From CAZMXS01 sp964570325 (GTDB lineage Bacteria; Verrucomicrobiota; Kiritimatiellia; CAIQIC01; CAZMXS01), in the NCBI GenBank assembly GCA_964570325.1, contig CAZMXS010000020.1, positions 1 through 58,769 on the forward strand: a stretch of 58,769 nucleotides of DNA, read 5' to 3'. Positions 42,968 to 52,006 of this stretch are shown here, piece after piece. Made by a program: the position numbers and the translations under genes. Within the stretch, counting starts at the first letter, position 1. Every line of letters starts with the position of its first letter. The notes beneath the pieces were generated by a model, which saw only the letters and a program-made list of their open reading frames with translations, had not been told where the DNA came from and made no database searches.

Positions 42968-43702
42968 TCACGAATCACTAGTCCCCTTCATCTGCCCCCC
43001 CCCGTCCCCCCCCCGCGCCCGGACCCGGGCCAAGTATTTTTCGTCCCCCGCCCGGGCGGCATTCAAGAACTGGTTGATGCCATTGCCCGTCAAGGTCGCG
43101 CCGCTGATGCCATCCACCGCATGGTCGTTCCCGGCTGGATATTTATCTTGCGCCCGCCCCTTGACGATCTCGATGCGTTGCGGCGCGCCATCCTTGAAAA
43201 TCCGTTTACCTTTGAACTGATTCTGAAACCAGTCTTTCTCCACCTCGCCGCCCAATCCCGGAGTCTCGCCGTGACGATAAAAAGTCACCCCTACAATAAC
43301 CTCCGCCCGCCGATCCAACGCCAGGTAACCGTAAATCGTGGACCAGAGCCCCTTCCCGGAAATGGGCAAGGCATACTTGGCCGTAACGCCGTTTTCCTGC
43401 CACATATATAAAGGCAGCGCATCCGGAGCGCCGGGGGCAACCGGCAGGCCTGTGTCAGGATTGACGGCAATTTCGACAATGTGATCGCGGAAAAGACCGT
43501 TGACCTCGGCTTCCGTAATCTTCCGACCGGCCGCATCCTGAAGCGGCACGCCGAACGCCTTCAAGACATTCTGCTTACGATCCAGCTCGGCCATTGCCGC
43601 CTGTCGCGGTTTCAGCAGGGCGGCCGCTGTCGCCAGCAGCAGGCTGCAGACGACACAGACGGCCGTCGCAAACAAGATCGTATATGAATCACCCTTCTGC
43701 AT
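42968..43702 (-). CDS. nqrC: Na+-Nqr subunit C
   Basis: The product is 244 residues from the ATG at 43702, which lies 14 bases inside the end of nqrB. It has one membrane helix (TILFATAVCVVCSLLLATAA) and an FMN domain in which GISGATLTGNG carries the SGAT motif; the threonine at about residue 203 is the ApbE flavinylation site. GHYGYLALD-like STIYGYLALDRRAEVIVGV and FYRHGETPGLGGEVEKDWF are family features. The C-terminal tail (ARGGDGGGQMKG) is not conserved. Confidence 0.95.
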   Translation of the reverse strand: MQKGDSYTILFATAVCVVCSLLLATAAALLKPRQAAMAELDRKQNVLKAFGVPLQDAAGRKITEAEVNGLFRDHIVEIAVNPDTGLPVAPGAPDALPLYMWQENGVTAKYALPISGKGLWSTIYGYLALDRRAEVIVGVTFYRHGETPGLGGEVEKDWFQNQFKGKRIFKDGAPQRIEIVKGRAQDKYPAGNDHAVDGISGATLTGNGINQFLNAARAGDEKYLARVRARGGDGGGQMKGTSDS

Positions 43703-44909
43703 AAACAAAGGTTGCGTTGCGGCGCGCGCGACGCCGGATATGCACTTGCAGCACAATGTAATCAATCAACGGCGCCATGACGTTGGCGAACAGGATCGCC
43801 AGCATGTTCCCTGCCGGGTATGCCGGATTGAACATCCGAATGGCGATGGTCAGGAATCCGATCAGCGCTCCGTAAATCCACTTTCCCGGATTGGTGGCGG
43901 CCGCCGAGACCGGATCGGTGGCCATGAAGACAATCCCAAACAGCATTCCGCCCATTAAAAAGTCATAATAAAACGGTAGCTGGAATGCCGGATGCGCGGC
44001 GCGCGCGGCCGCCGGCAAGAAGTTGACCGCCAAACCCGTCAACGCCGCGCCCAGCACAGCGCCCGCCATAATGCGCCACGCGCCCACGCCGCTGACGACC
44101 AGGATCACCGCGCCAATCAGCACGCACAGCGCCGAAGTTTCGCCGATGCTGCCGGGCTCCAGGCCAAAAAACATCGTTTTGAGCGAAAAACCCGCCTGCC
44201 GCAGGACATCATGCACGTTCGCGCCCGCCGGCGCGTTCTTGGCGACGGCCAAGGCGGTTGCACCGGTAAATCCCTCAATCACCCGCGCCGGATCCACAAC
44301 GCTGGTCCAGACCTTGTCGCCTGAAATCTGCGCCGGATAGGCGAAATACAGGAAACAACGGGCCGTCAGGGCCGGGTTGAGAATGTTGTAACCGGTGCCG
44401 CCGAAAATTTCCTTGCCGATTACGATGCCGAACGAGATGCCCAGCGCCACCTGCCAGAGGGGGATCGTCGGCGGCAAGGTCAAGGGAAAGAGAAGTCCGG
44501 TTACGAGAAAACCCTCGTTGATCTCATGCTTGCGCACCGTCGCAAACAACACCTCCCAAATACCGCCTACGACGTAGGAGGTGAGGATAATCGGCAGCAC
44601 GAGTTTCAAGCCCTGCACCATGTGCGTCCATCCATTCGCGCCGGCCACTTGGTTGATGATATTGTGCTGATAGCCGGCGTTAAAGATGCCGAACAATGTA
44701 CAGGGAATCAGCGCAATGATAACCATGACCATCGTCCGCTTGATATCCAAGGCGTCGCGCACATGCGGCGGTCCAAGGGTCACATCCGCCGGTGTAAAAG
44801 CAAACGTGTCAGATGCCTCGTACACCGGGTAGAGCCAGGCCAGCTTGCCGCCTTTCTCAAAAAGCGGCTTGATCTTTTCCATGAATCGTAAAACGGAATT
44901 CAACCTCAC
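43689..44909 (-). CDS. nqrB: Na+-Nqr subunit B
   Basis: The 406-residue membrane subunit has about ten helices. I chose the GTG at 44909, which overlaps the nqrA stop by four bases (GTGA), has GAGGG just upstream, and gives an N-terminal length near that of known NqrB (KIKPLFEKGGKLAWLYPVYE). The flavin threonine lies in EGFTGATALA (about residue 218). LRDALDIKRTM-type VRDALDIKRTMVMVIIALIP and GYQHNIINQV are also present. An ATG at 44882 is possible but has no ribosome binding site. Confidence 0.95.
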   Translation of the reverse strand: MRLNSVLRFMEKIKPLFEKGGKLAWLYPVYEASDTFAFTPADVTLGPPHVRDALDIKRTMVMVIIALIPCTLFGIFNAGYQHNIINQVAGANGWTHMVQGLKLVLPIILTSYVVGGIWEVLFATVRKHEINEGFLVTGLLFPLTLPPTIPLWQVALGISFGIVIGKEIFGGTGYNILNPALTARCFLYFAYPAQISGDKVWTSVVDPARVIEGFTGATALAVAKNAPAGANVHDVLRQAGFSLKTMFFGLEPGSIGETSALCVLIGAVILVVSGVGAWRIMAGAVLGAALTGLAVNFLPAAARAAHPAFQLPFYYDFLMGGMLFGIVFMATDPVSAAATNPGKWIYGALIGFLTIAIRMFNPAYPAGNMLAILFANVMAPLIDYIVLQVHIRRRARRNATFVYAEG

Positions 44910-46273
44910 AGGCCCTCTTTCTCAATTTCCTCCAGACCGCGCCGAATGATGCCCATGACATCCGTTTTGGACGGGCAGACAAATGAACACAGCGCGAAAT
45001 CCTCCGGCGCCGTTTCAAGAATCCCCAGCTTGACCGCCTCGTCGGTGTCATGGGCCAGCACGGCCCGCAGCAAAAAATCGGTCATGATGTTGAGCGGCAC
45101 GTACTGATCGTACAAGCCGGTCAGCACCATCGCGCGCGGGCTGCCATGGGTGTTCGTGTCCAGCGGCCAGCGCCGGCCCCGACGGAGCCAGCGCGAAAGA
45201 AACGCGCGCGAGCGGCTGTAAATGTTCAGCCCAGGTCCGGCCCACCCCATGAAAAAGCGAGTTCGGCCTTCAGGCAGCACGGTAAAGCTTGAATCGAAAA
45301 AGCCCAGCGCGGCCGCGGGGTCGCGCGCCACACCCGCCAAGGCGTCACCCGCAATGACACGCTGTTCGCCGGGTTCGAGGCGGCCGTCCAGCAGCGCCGC
45401 CAGCGGGGCGCCGATTCGCATCCGGTAATGCTGCCGCGCCCCCTGCCGCACACCGGGCCCACCCAACGCCACTATACGGTCCGCCGGAACCGCGCCGTCG
45501 GTGAACAACCGCCCGATCTGCACGACGTCCACCGCCCGAATTGTCCAAAGCACCTCGCCCGGCCGCAATGGCGCGATATGGTGGATATGTACGCTGGTGT
45601 TGCCTGCGGGGTGCGGACCGGCGAAGTGATGAACAATAACATTGGGCGCGGTTGTGCTCGCGGCAACGGATTGCGGCGCGTCCGCCGCCAGGCACAAGTG
45701 CACGCGCCCTTCCGTCAGACGGGTCAACGCATTCAGACCGGCCCGCCAAGCGGTTTCATAACCACGTATGGCAACCTGGATGTCGGCCCCAAACGGGGCG
45801 GTGTTCATGCCATTGACGAAGATCGCCCGCGGCGCGGCGGACGGGTCGGCCATGCGCGCGAAGGGGCGCTGACGAATCAGGGCAAACAAGCCGCTGTTAA
45901 GCAACGGTTCCAGCACCGCGCCACGGTCGAGTTGGAGCAGGCGCTCCGGCGCGTGTCGCGGAAACGGTTCGACCAGCTCATCCGCCGCGGTCTCGATAAT
46001 GATCTGGTCGAGCGCGCGTCGCTCGCCCATCACGATGGAGCGAATCCGGCCGCTGGCCGGCGAACAAAACCGCCAAGCCTCGTTTTTCTTATCGCGAAAT
46101 AAAACACCGCCGCGTCGAATCGGGTCACCCTCGCTGACGGCCAGGCGATGCCTGATGCGGTCAAATTCGCGCGGATAGATCGTGATGATACCGCCGCCGG
46201 GGACATCGGCCAAGGACGGCGCCGGCGGGCCCGCCAGCGGAATCTCAAGGCCTTTGGTTATGCGTATCGGCAT
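44906..46273 (-). CDS. nqrA: Na+-Nqr subunit A
   Basis: The product is 455 residues from the ATG at 46273; MPIRITKGLEIPLAG is the family start. It is the peripheral quinone-binding subunit, with SPASGRIRSIVMGERRALDQ, IFVNGMNTAPFGADIQVAIR and PEDFALCSFVCPSKTDVMGI near the end. It leads the operon nqrABCDEF (46273-40464), which pumps Na+ while moving electrons from NADH to quinone. A TTG at 46297 would add eight residues. No promoter was recognised in the 172 bases up to the polyprenyl synthetase gene, so the two may share one. Confidence 0.95.
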   Translation of the reverse strand: MPIRITKGLEIPLAGPPAPSLADVPGGGIITIYPREFDRIRHRLAVSEGDPIRRGGVLFRDKKNEAWRFCSPASGRIRSIVMGERRALDQIIIETAADELVEPFPRHAPERLLQLDRGAVLEPLLNSGLFALIRQRPFARMADPSAAPRAIFVNGMNTAPFGADIQVAIRGYETAWRAGLNALTRLTEGRVHLCLAADAPQSVAASTTAPNVIVHHFAGPHPAGNTSVHIHHIAPLRPGEVLWTIRAVDVVQIGRLFTDGAVPADRIVALGGPGVRQGARQHYRMRIGAPLAALLDGRLEPGEQRVIAGDALAGVARDPAAALGFFDSSFTVLPEGRTRFFMGWAGPGLNIYSRSRAFLSRWLRRGRRWPLDTNTHGSPRAMVLTGLYDQYVPLNIMTDFLLRAVLAHDTDEAVKLGILETAPEDFALCSFVCPSKTDVMGIIRRGLEEIEKEGL

Positions 46274-46445
46274 GGTTTGCGCCCGCCGCAGCGTCAAACA
46301 GTTGCGATAAATCTACCGTCATGACCCCAAAAGTCAAACGGTATGCATCTGGCAAGCCACCGGCGCACAAAACAGGATTATATTCATTGCGCGCGCCCAG
46401 TCGGAATCGGGCATCATGGAAACACGCTGGTGGGCGCGGTGGCGA

Positions 46446-47330
46446 TCAGCCCAGGCCGCGAACCGCCGTCAGGTTGTGGTCAATGGCCGGCCGCAGATCC
46501 AAATCCAGATATGCCTGCCAGGCCGACTGCACAGCCGGCCATTCCACCAGACGCGCAGCGGAAATCGCGCATAATTCTCGGATCACAGCCGGCGGATCAA
46601 CCGGCTCATTCAGCGCAGCGGCGGCGGCGGTGACCTTGGCGCGGGCGCTGTCGGAGCCGAGTGTTTTCCCGGCCAGCGCCGGATCACCCGCCACGTCCAG
46701 TAAATCGTCGGCCAACTGGTAAGCCGTTCCAACCTCATAGCCGGACGCCTCCAAGGCCCGGGCCAGGCGCGGATCCGCACCCGCGCCGGCCAGCGCGGCA
46801 AAAGCAAAAAGCGGACCGGTCTTGCGCCGGGCAATCCGCAGGCACTGTTCCCACCCAGCCGGCGCGCCGCGCAGCAACAACTCCTGCTCCGTCTCCGCCT
46901 CGCAAACTTCCCCCGTCAGGCGCACCAGCGCCGGCAGCAGCGTTGCCGGGTCCACCGCCGCCACCAGTTCCAGCGCCTTGAACAGCAACAGGTCGCCCAG
47001 CAGGATCGCACCGGACACCCCCTTCTCCACCCAGAACGCCGGCGCGCCCCGCCGCAGGACACCGCCATCAATAACATCGTCATGCAGCAGGCTGGCGGCA
47101 TGAGTCAATTCGACCGCCGCGGCGGCCCGCACTGTATCAATGGGCGCGGCGCCGGTCGCCGGTCCCACGCGCAAGGCCAAGCGGGCGCGCAACATTTTAC
47201 CCTGGCCGATCAGACCCGGCGCGGAATCGGCCAGCGCCCGCAAGGCGGTCGCCGCCAGACAGGCACGCATCATGGCGCGGACCTCGGCCAAACCACTTTC
47301 CACGGCGGCGTTGTCAGCCGTATCAAGCAT
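46446..47330 (-). CDS. polyprenyl diphosphate synthase
   Basis: The 294-residue protein is a trans-prenyl transferase: first aspartate motif LLHDDVIDGG (Asp84, Asp85, Asp88) and second AYQLADDLLDVAGD. GKMLRARLAL near residue 45 is the isopentenyl-diphosphate-binding GK(K/M)LRP-type region, and RKTGPLFAFAALAG follows. The alanine-rich composition matches its neighbours. It may make the octaprenyl or longer tail of the quinone used by Nqr and CydAB; the chain length cannot be read from the sequence. It sits directly upstream of nqrA on the same strand. Confidence 0.88.
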   Translation of the reverse strand: MLDTADNAAVESGLAEVRAMMRACLAATALRALADSAPGLIGQGKMLRARLALRVGPATGAAPIDTVRAAAAVELTHAASLLHDDVIDGGVLRRGAPAFWVEKGVSGAILLGDLLLFKALELVAAVDPATLLPALVRLTGEVCEAETEQELLLRGAPAGWEQCLRIARRKTGPLFAFAALAGAGADPRLARALEASGYEVGTAYQLADDLLDVAGDPALAGKTLGSDSARAKVTAAAAALNEPVDPPAVIRELCAISAARLVEWPAVQSAWQAYLDLDLRPAIDHNLTAVRGLG

Positions 47331-47751
47331 GGCGGGACATTACGGCACCCGCTCGCGAGCGTCAATCCGCATGGTCGCAACCGGTGCGCCCACCCGATGC
47401 ACGGAGAGTCTGTTCGCTTCCTCATTACCACCGGCGGTGCGTCGCATACCGCAAACTATTGTCGCCGTTGAACGGCGCTCACAATCCGTGGCTGCGCTCA
47501 AGCGTCAGCTCCCCTGCTAAGACTCGCCGTCGTTATTCGGCGGGCGAAACCAGGTTCGGCAGGTCGTTGGCAAAATCGGAAAGAGGTTAAGCGGGGGGCG
47601 AAGAATTTGTGTTCCTGGTCATGACCATGCTTTTTCGGTTGGACTGAGCGCAGACACCGCCAAGCAGGATGCGGAGCATGCGTCCCGCATCGCTCTTGCT
47701 TAATTCCGCCGGACCGCGCATAGTCCATCCGTTTTTTCTTTCGGAGGAACC
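47331..47751. other. intergenic region, 421 bases
   Basis: This lies between two divergent genes, the polyprenyl synthetase and gpmI. No gene is convincing. Weak -35/-10-like pairs exist before gpmI, such as TTGCTT and CATAGT 17 bases apart near 47700, but none is strong. A short imperfect repeat, CTCGCCG/CGGCGGG, is near 47525. A run of T precedes CGGAGG, the gpmI ribosome binding site. Confidence 0.3.
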
Positions 47752-49416
47752 ATGGAAGCTTTGCAAAAATCGAGTAATTTCAAGGGCGCAAAGGGGCCCG
47801 TGCTGCTGGTGATAATGGATGGGGTTGGCTTGGGCAAATATGTTGAGGGCGATCTGGTACAGGCGGCGACCACCCCCCATCTAAACTGGCTGCGCGAGCA
47901 TACGGTAGCCACGCGTTTGAAGGCGCACGGCAAAGCCGTTGGTATGCCGTCGGACGAGGACATGGGCAACAGCGAGATCGGGCATAACGCCATCGGTTGC
48001 GGCCGCGTGTTCGACCAGGGCGCAAGCTTGGTCGGCAAGGCCATCGAAAGCCGCAGCCTGTTTGCTGGGGAGGCCTGGCGGGAACTCATCGGCCAATGCG
48101 TGGCCCATTCGACCACGCTCCATTTCATCGGGCTTTTTTCCGACGGTAATGTGCACAGCCATATCAGCCATCTGGAGGCCATGCTCCGCGAGGCCAAGGC
48201 CTCCGGCGTAAAAAAGGCGCGCGTCCATATCCTGCTGGATGGCCGCGACGTTCCGCCAACCTCGGCCCTGACCTATGTGGACCGGCTCGAGGCGCTGCTC
48301 AAGGAACTCAATGCCGACAGCGCCGTGGACTATGCCATCGCTTCCGGCGGCGGACGGATGAAGATCACGATGGATCGCTACGAGGCCGACTGGAACATGG
48401 TCAAACTGGGTTGGGATGTTCATGTGCGCGGCCAGGGCCCGGCGTTTCCGAGCGCCCGCGCCGCCATTGAGCAGTACCGCGCGGAAATCGGCGGCGTCAT
48501 AGATCAGGATCTGCCGCCGTTTGTCGTGGTCCGCGACGGCCAGCCAATCGGCCCGATCACCGATGGCGACAGCGTGATCTATTTCAACTTTCGCGGCGAC
48601 CGCGCCATCGAGATCAGCCGGGCATTTGAAGATGAAGTATTCACCAAGTTCGACCGCGAGCCGCGGCCGAAGGTTTTGTATGCCGGGATGATGCAATACG
48701 ACGGCGATACGCATCTGCCAAAGCGCTTTCTCGTGCCGCCGCCGGGCATTGACCGGACCTTGGGCGAATACCTTGTCCATTCCGGCGTCCGCCAGCTCGC
48801 GATCAGCGAGACCCAGAAATTCGGGCATGTCACCTATTTCTTCAACGGCAACCGTTCAGGCAAGTTCGACGAGAAACTCGAGGATTATGTCGAAATCCCG
48901 TCCGATCGCCTGCCGTTCGAGCAGCGGCCGTGGATGAAGGCGGCGGAAATCACCGACAAAGTGATCGAGGCCATGCGCCGCAAGCGCAATAGATACCAGT
49001 TCATCCGCCTGAACTACGCCAACGGCGACATGGTCGGCCACACCGGGGTGTTTCCGGCGGTTGAGATTGCGGTGGAGACGGTGGATCTGTGCTTGGGCCG
49101 CCTGTTGCCGGTGGTGCGGGAAACCGAGGGCATTTTGGTCGTGACGGCTGATCATGGAAATTCGGACGACATGTACGAGCGTGAAAAGAAAACCGGCGCG
49201 GTGATGATTGACCCCAAGACCGGCCTGCCCAAGCCAAAGACGAGCCATTCACTGAACCCGGTGCCACTATATGTCTACGACCCGGCCGGTAGCGCCAAGG
49301 TTCGGCTGGCGACGCAAAAGGATCCGGGGATCAGCAGCCTGGCGGCCACCTGCATCCGCCTGCTCGGATTTGAGCCGCCGGCGGATTACGACCCGTCCGC
49401 AGTGGACGTCGGATAA
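47752..49416 (+). CDS. gpmI: 2,3-bisphosphoglycerate-independent phosphoglycerate mutase
   Basis: The 554-residue enzyme interconverts 3- and 2-phosphoglycerate with Mn2+. It starts at 47752 after CGGAGG. Metal and substrate motifs: VLLVIMDGVGLGK, MGNSEIGHNAIG (Ser74 the phosphate carrier), DGRDVPPTSALTY, GRMKITMDRYEADW, RGDRAIEISRAF and VTADHGNSDDMYE. It is about 40 residues longer than the E. coli enzyme, owing to extra loops such as KKTGAVMIDPKTGLPKPKTS. It is the only glycolytic gene in the window. Confidence 0.95.
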   Translation: MEALQKSSNFKGAKGPVLLVIMDGVGLGKYVEGDLVQAATTPHLNWLREHTVATRLKAHGKAVGMPSDEDMGNSEIGHNAIGCGRVFDQGASLVGKAIESRSLFAGEAWRELIGQCVAHSTTLHFIGLFSDGNVHSHISHLEAMLREAKASGVKKARVHILLDGRDVPPTSALTYVDRLEALLKELNADSAVDYAIASGGGRMKITMDRYEADWNMVKLGWDVHVRGQGPAFPSARAAIEQYRAEIGGVIDQDLPPFVVVRDGQPIGPITDGDSVIYFNFRGDRAIEISRAFEDEVFTKFDREPRPKVLYAGMMQYDGDTHLPKRFLVPPPGIDRTLGEYLVHSGVRQLAISETQKFGHVTYFFNGNRSGKFDEKLEDYVEIPSDRLPFEQRPWMKAAEITDKVIEAMRRKRNRYQFIRLNYANGDMVGHTGVFPAVEIAVETVDLCLGRLLPVVRETEGILVVTADHGNSDDMYEREKKTGAVMIDPKTGLPKPKTSHSLNPVPLYVYDPAGSAKVRLATQKDPGISSLAATCIRLLGFEPPADYDPSAVDVG

Positions 49417-49434
49417 GCGCCTGGGGCACAACGA

Positions 49435-50142
49435 ATGCAGCTCAAGCCGCTCGGATTCACGTGCCTGTTTTTGGCCATGCGGCTGTTCTTAAGCCCGACC
49501 GTTTGCGCAGCAGATGGCGGGCGGCATACGGAGACGCCGGTTATGCAAAAACTGCCGCCGCCCCAAACCACGGGTCCGATGTCGCTGGAGGAAACGATCA
49601 ACCGGCGGCGTTCCGTTCGGTCATTTTCCACCGCGCCCCTCACCGATGCGGAACTGTCCCAATTACTGCACGCGGCTCAAGGCGTGACCGACCGCCAGCG
49701 CGGCCGGCGCGCGGTACCATCGGCCGGCGCGACATTTCCGCTTGAGGTCTATCTCGTACGGGCCGACGGCGTCCACCATTACGACCCCCGCGCTCACACG
49801 CTCGAGCAGTTGGCTGGAGCGGACAAGCGGGAAGAACTGGCCCAGGCCGCGCACGGGCAATCCTGCGTGCGCAATGCGCCTGTGGCCCTTGTCCTGTCTG
49901 GCGTGGAGGAGCGTACCGCGGCGCGTTACGGCAACCGCGCCCGCCGCTACTTGTTCATGGAGGCCGGCCACGCGGCCCAGAACATCCATTTGCAAGCGGT
50001 GGCGCTGGGCCTGGGTTCGGTTCCGGTCGGAGCGTTTGACGACGACGCAGTAGCCCGCGTCCTGGAACTCAACCCGAAAAAAGAGATCCCGCTGTACATC
50101 ATTCCCGTGGGGCATCCGGCGCCATCATCGGCGGATGATTGA
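49435..50142 (+). CDS. exported SagB/nitroreductase-family protein
   Basis: The 235-residue product has a signal peptide (FTCLFLAMRLFLSPTVCA-AD). The rest is the SagB/ThcOx nitroreductase fold: LEETINRRRSVRSFSTAPLT, LSQLLHAAQGVTDRQRGRRA, PSAGATFPLEVYLV, MEAGHAAQNIHLQAVALGLG and IPLYIIPVGHP. Such enzymes bind FMN and often oxidise thiazolines or reduce small molecules; the exported form is common in anaerobes and may reduce extracytoplasmic substrates. It follows gpmI by 18 bases. Confidence 0.85.
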   Translation: MQLKPLGFTCLFLAMRLFLSPTVCAADGGRHTETPVMQKLPPPQTTGPMSLEETINRRRSVRSFSTAPLTDAELSQLLHAAQGVTDRQRGRRAVPSAGATFPLEVYLVRADGVHHYDPRAHTLEQLAGADKREELAQAAHGQSCVRNAPVALVLSGVEERTAARYGNRARRYLFMEAGHAAQNIHLQAVALGLGSVPVGAFDDDAVARVLELNPKKEIPLYIIPVGHPAPSSADD

Positions 50143-50197
50143 GTCCGACACGCGCGCCTTTCCAGACCGGCCGCTAAGGGGTATCTATTAGTTTGAC

Positions 50198-51937
50198 ATG
50201 CGCGGCCGACTGATGCTGCTGACATGCGCGGCCTGTGCGAGCTTGGGTTCATCCGCCCTGGCGCGGACAAATGCGCCCTATCTGGTAATCTACCCCGAGT
50301 GTTGGCAGGCGGCCGTGACCAATCACATCGCCTTCAAGACCCGGCTCGGGTTCGACGTCCACACCCACACCATCGAAACCATCACCGCCGGTGCGCTTAC
50401 TAATTACCAAGCGGTGCGGCAATGCCTCGCGGAGTTCCGATCCAACAATGTGCCGGCCGGAGAACTGGGCTGCGTGCTGTTCGTGGGCGATTATCGGACC
50501 ATCCCCGCGCCACGGTTCAAGGTGGATGCGGAGGGAAGTGTCACGAATCACTCGGACATTTATTACCGCGACCTGCACACGGACTGGGACTACAACAACA
50601 ATGGCCTGTTTGGCGAGTACAGCGCCAGCGGTGCGCCGGATTTTGACGCCACCCGTTTCAATACGATCTTCCCTTCGATCAGCAACGACCTGTCCGTCGG
50701 TCGCATCCCCCTGGCCTCCAATACGCCGGTGGAAATCGTGCGCCGCATCATGGACGCCAGCCTGGCTTTTGAACGGGAATCCGGCCCGCGCAAACGGCAG
50801 GCGATAATCAGCGCCGGCCGAATTGACACCACCGTCGGGGCGGACAGTTGGGACTACGTAGCCAAAGGCCTGGTGACTACCATCGAAACCAGTTACGCTG
50901 ATCATTCCATCACGACCGTTGTCCATGTCGCGACCAATTACACAACACGCGAAGGGATTGATTATGTCGTCGAAGGCGGCGTCTCGGCAGCGACTTATCG
51001 GCAGGGCCAGAATATGGTGCGCAGTCTGTGGGAAACCTTCGATCGCTGTTCCTTCCTCTGCAATGTCTCGCACGGTTCCGCCCAATATGATTTTGCGCTG
51101 ACCCAAACCGGTTCGGGATTCCCCCGCCGGGTCCGTAGCGCCGTTATCATCTCCATGTCCTGCGCCACGTTCGAACTCGGCGCCGCCGCGCTCTCTAACG
51201 GCGTGGCGACCGCCTACCTGGGCTCCAGCGAAATCGTCACCCCCGACGTTATGACATTGCTCTCCGGCAGCGAAATGATCTCCGGCCTGGTGCAGAAACG
51301 GGCGGCTTTGCAGTTGTTTTGTGAAAACCGGTCGGTCGGCGAGACCTTTGACGACGGGTTCAACTACTACGTTAAACACATCCAGGATCCCGCCGCCTGG
51401 TACACTTATACCTACGAGAAAATGTCCGTCCTGCGCAATGTGGTGGGTTTCCAGATCATCGGCGACCCGACCCTCGTGCATGCCTATCCGGACAGCGACA
51501 GCGATGAATTATTAGATGAGGAAGAGGCGCATGTCGGGACCAATATCCACGACCCGGACACGGACGATGACGAATTGCCCGACGGCTTCGAGATCGGGCA
51601 TGCCGATGTCGTCAACCCACTGGTCTTCGATGGCCTCGACTGCGACGCCGATCAAGTTCACAACGCAGCGGAGCTGGCCGCAGGCACCGACCCGCTGAAT
51701 GCCGCCAGCTACCCGCATGCCGCCTGCGACAAGGTCACTACCGACGGCGCGCTCGTCATTTCATGGGAAACCGTCACCAACCGGTTCTACACGGTCGAAT
51801 CCAGCCCGGTCAACGACCTGCGCGAATGGATCGTCTGCTGGGGGCCGGTCACTGGCTCAAGCGCCACGCTGTGTTTCACCAACCCGGCCGCGCCGGTCAT
51901 CGGCCGGGTCTTCCGCGTCTGGATTGGGCGGAATTAA
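50198..51937 (+). CDS. exported C25 (gingipain-like) cysteine peptidase
   Basis: The 579-residue product has a signal peptide ending SSALA. The C25 domain has ELGCVLFVGDYRTIPAPRFK, SDIYYRDLHTDWDYNNNGLF, LSVGRIPLASNTPVEIVRRI, the catalytic histidine in NVSHGSA (His292) and cysteine in SMSCATFE (Cys322), 30 residues apart as in gingipains (33). Calcium-binding-type repeats follow (DSDSDELLDEEEAHVGTNIH, DPDTDDDELPDGFE, DCDADQVHNAAEL), then a beta-sandwich tail ending IGRVFRVWIGRN. No propeptide or T9SS sorting domain was recognised. Confidence 0.85.
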   Translation: MRGRLMLLTCAACASLGSSALARTNAPYLVIYPECWQAAVTNHIAFKTRLGFDVHTHTIETITAGALTNYQAVRQCLAEFRSNNVPAGELGCVLFVGDYRTIPAPRFKVDAEGSVTNHSDIYYRDLHTDWDYNNNGLFGEYSASGAPDFDATRFNTIFPSISNDLSVGRIPLASNTPVEIVRRIMDASLAFERESGPRKRQAIISAGRIDTTVGADSWDYVAKGLVTTIETSYADHSITTVVHVATNYTTREGIDYVVEGGVSAATYRQGQNMVRSLWETFDRCSFLCNVSHGSAQYDFALTQTGSGFPRRVRSAVIISMSCATFELGAAALSNGVATAYLGSSEIVTPDVMTLLSGSEMISGLVQKRAALQLFCENRSVGETFDDGFNYYVKHIQDPAAWYTYTYEKMSVLRNVVGFQIIGDPTLVHAYPDSDSDELLDEEEAHVGTNIHDPDTDDDELPDGFEIGHADVVNPLVFDGLDCDADQVHNAAELAAGTDPLNAASYPHAACDKVTTDGALVISWETVTNRFYTVESSPVNDLREWIVCWGPVTGSSATLCFTNPAAPVIGRVFRVWIGRN

Positions 51938-52006
51938 CCCGAGAGGTGGCGCCACGTGGCGCCCGCCTTCTTGCCGGCCGTTGGGCGCCGCCTGTCCGCG
52001 GTTTCA

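Noticed and set aside
40464..46273. Rnf rather than Nqr identity for the six-gene reductase
   Set aside because: NqrA is present, NqrF carries one 2Fe-2S and an FAD/NADH domain, and there is no RnfB or RnfC ferredoxin-type subunit. The order A-B-C-D-E-F is that of Nqr.
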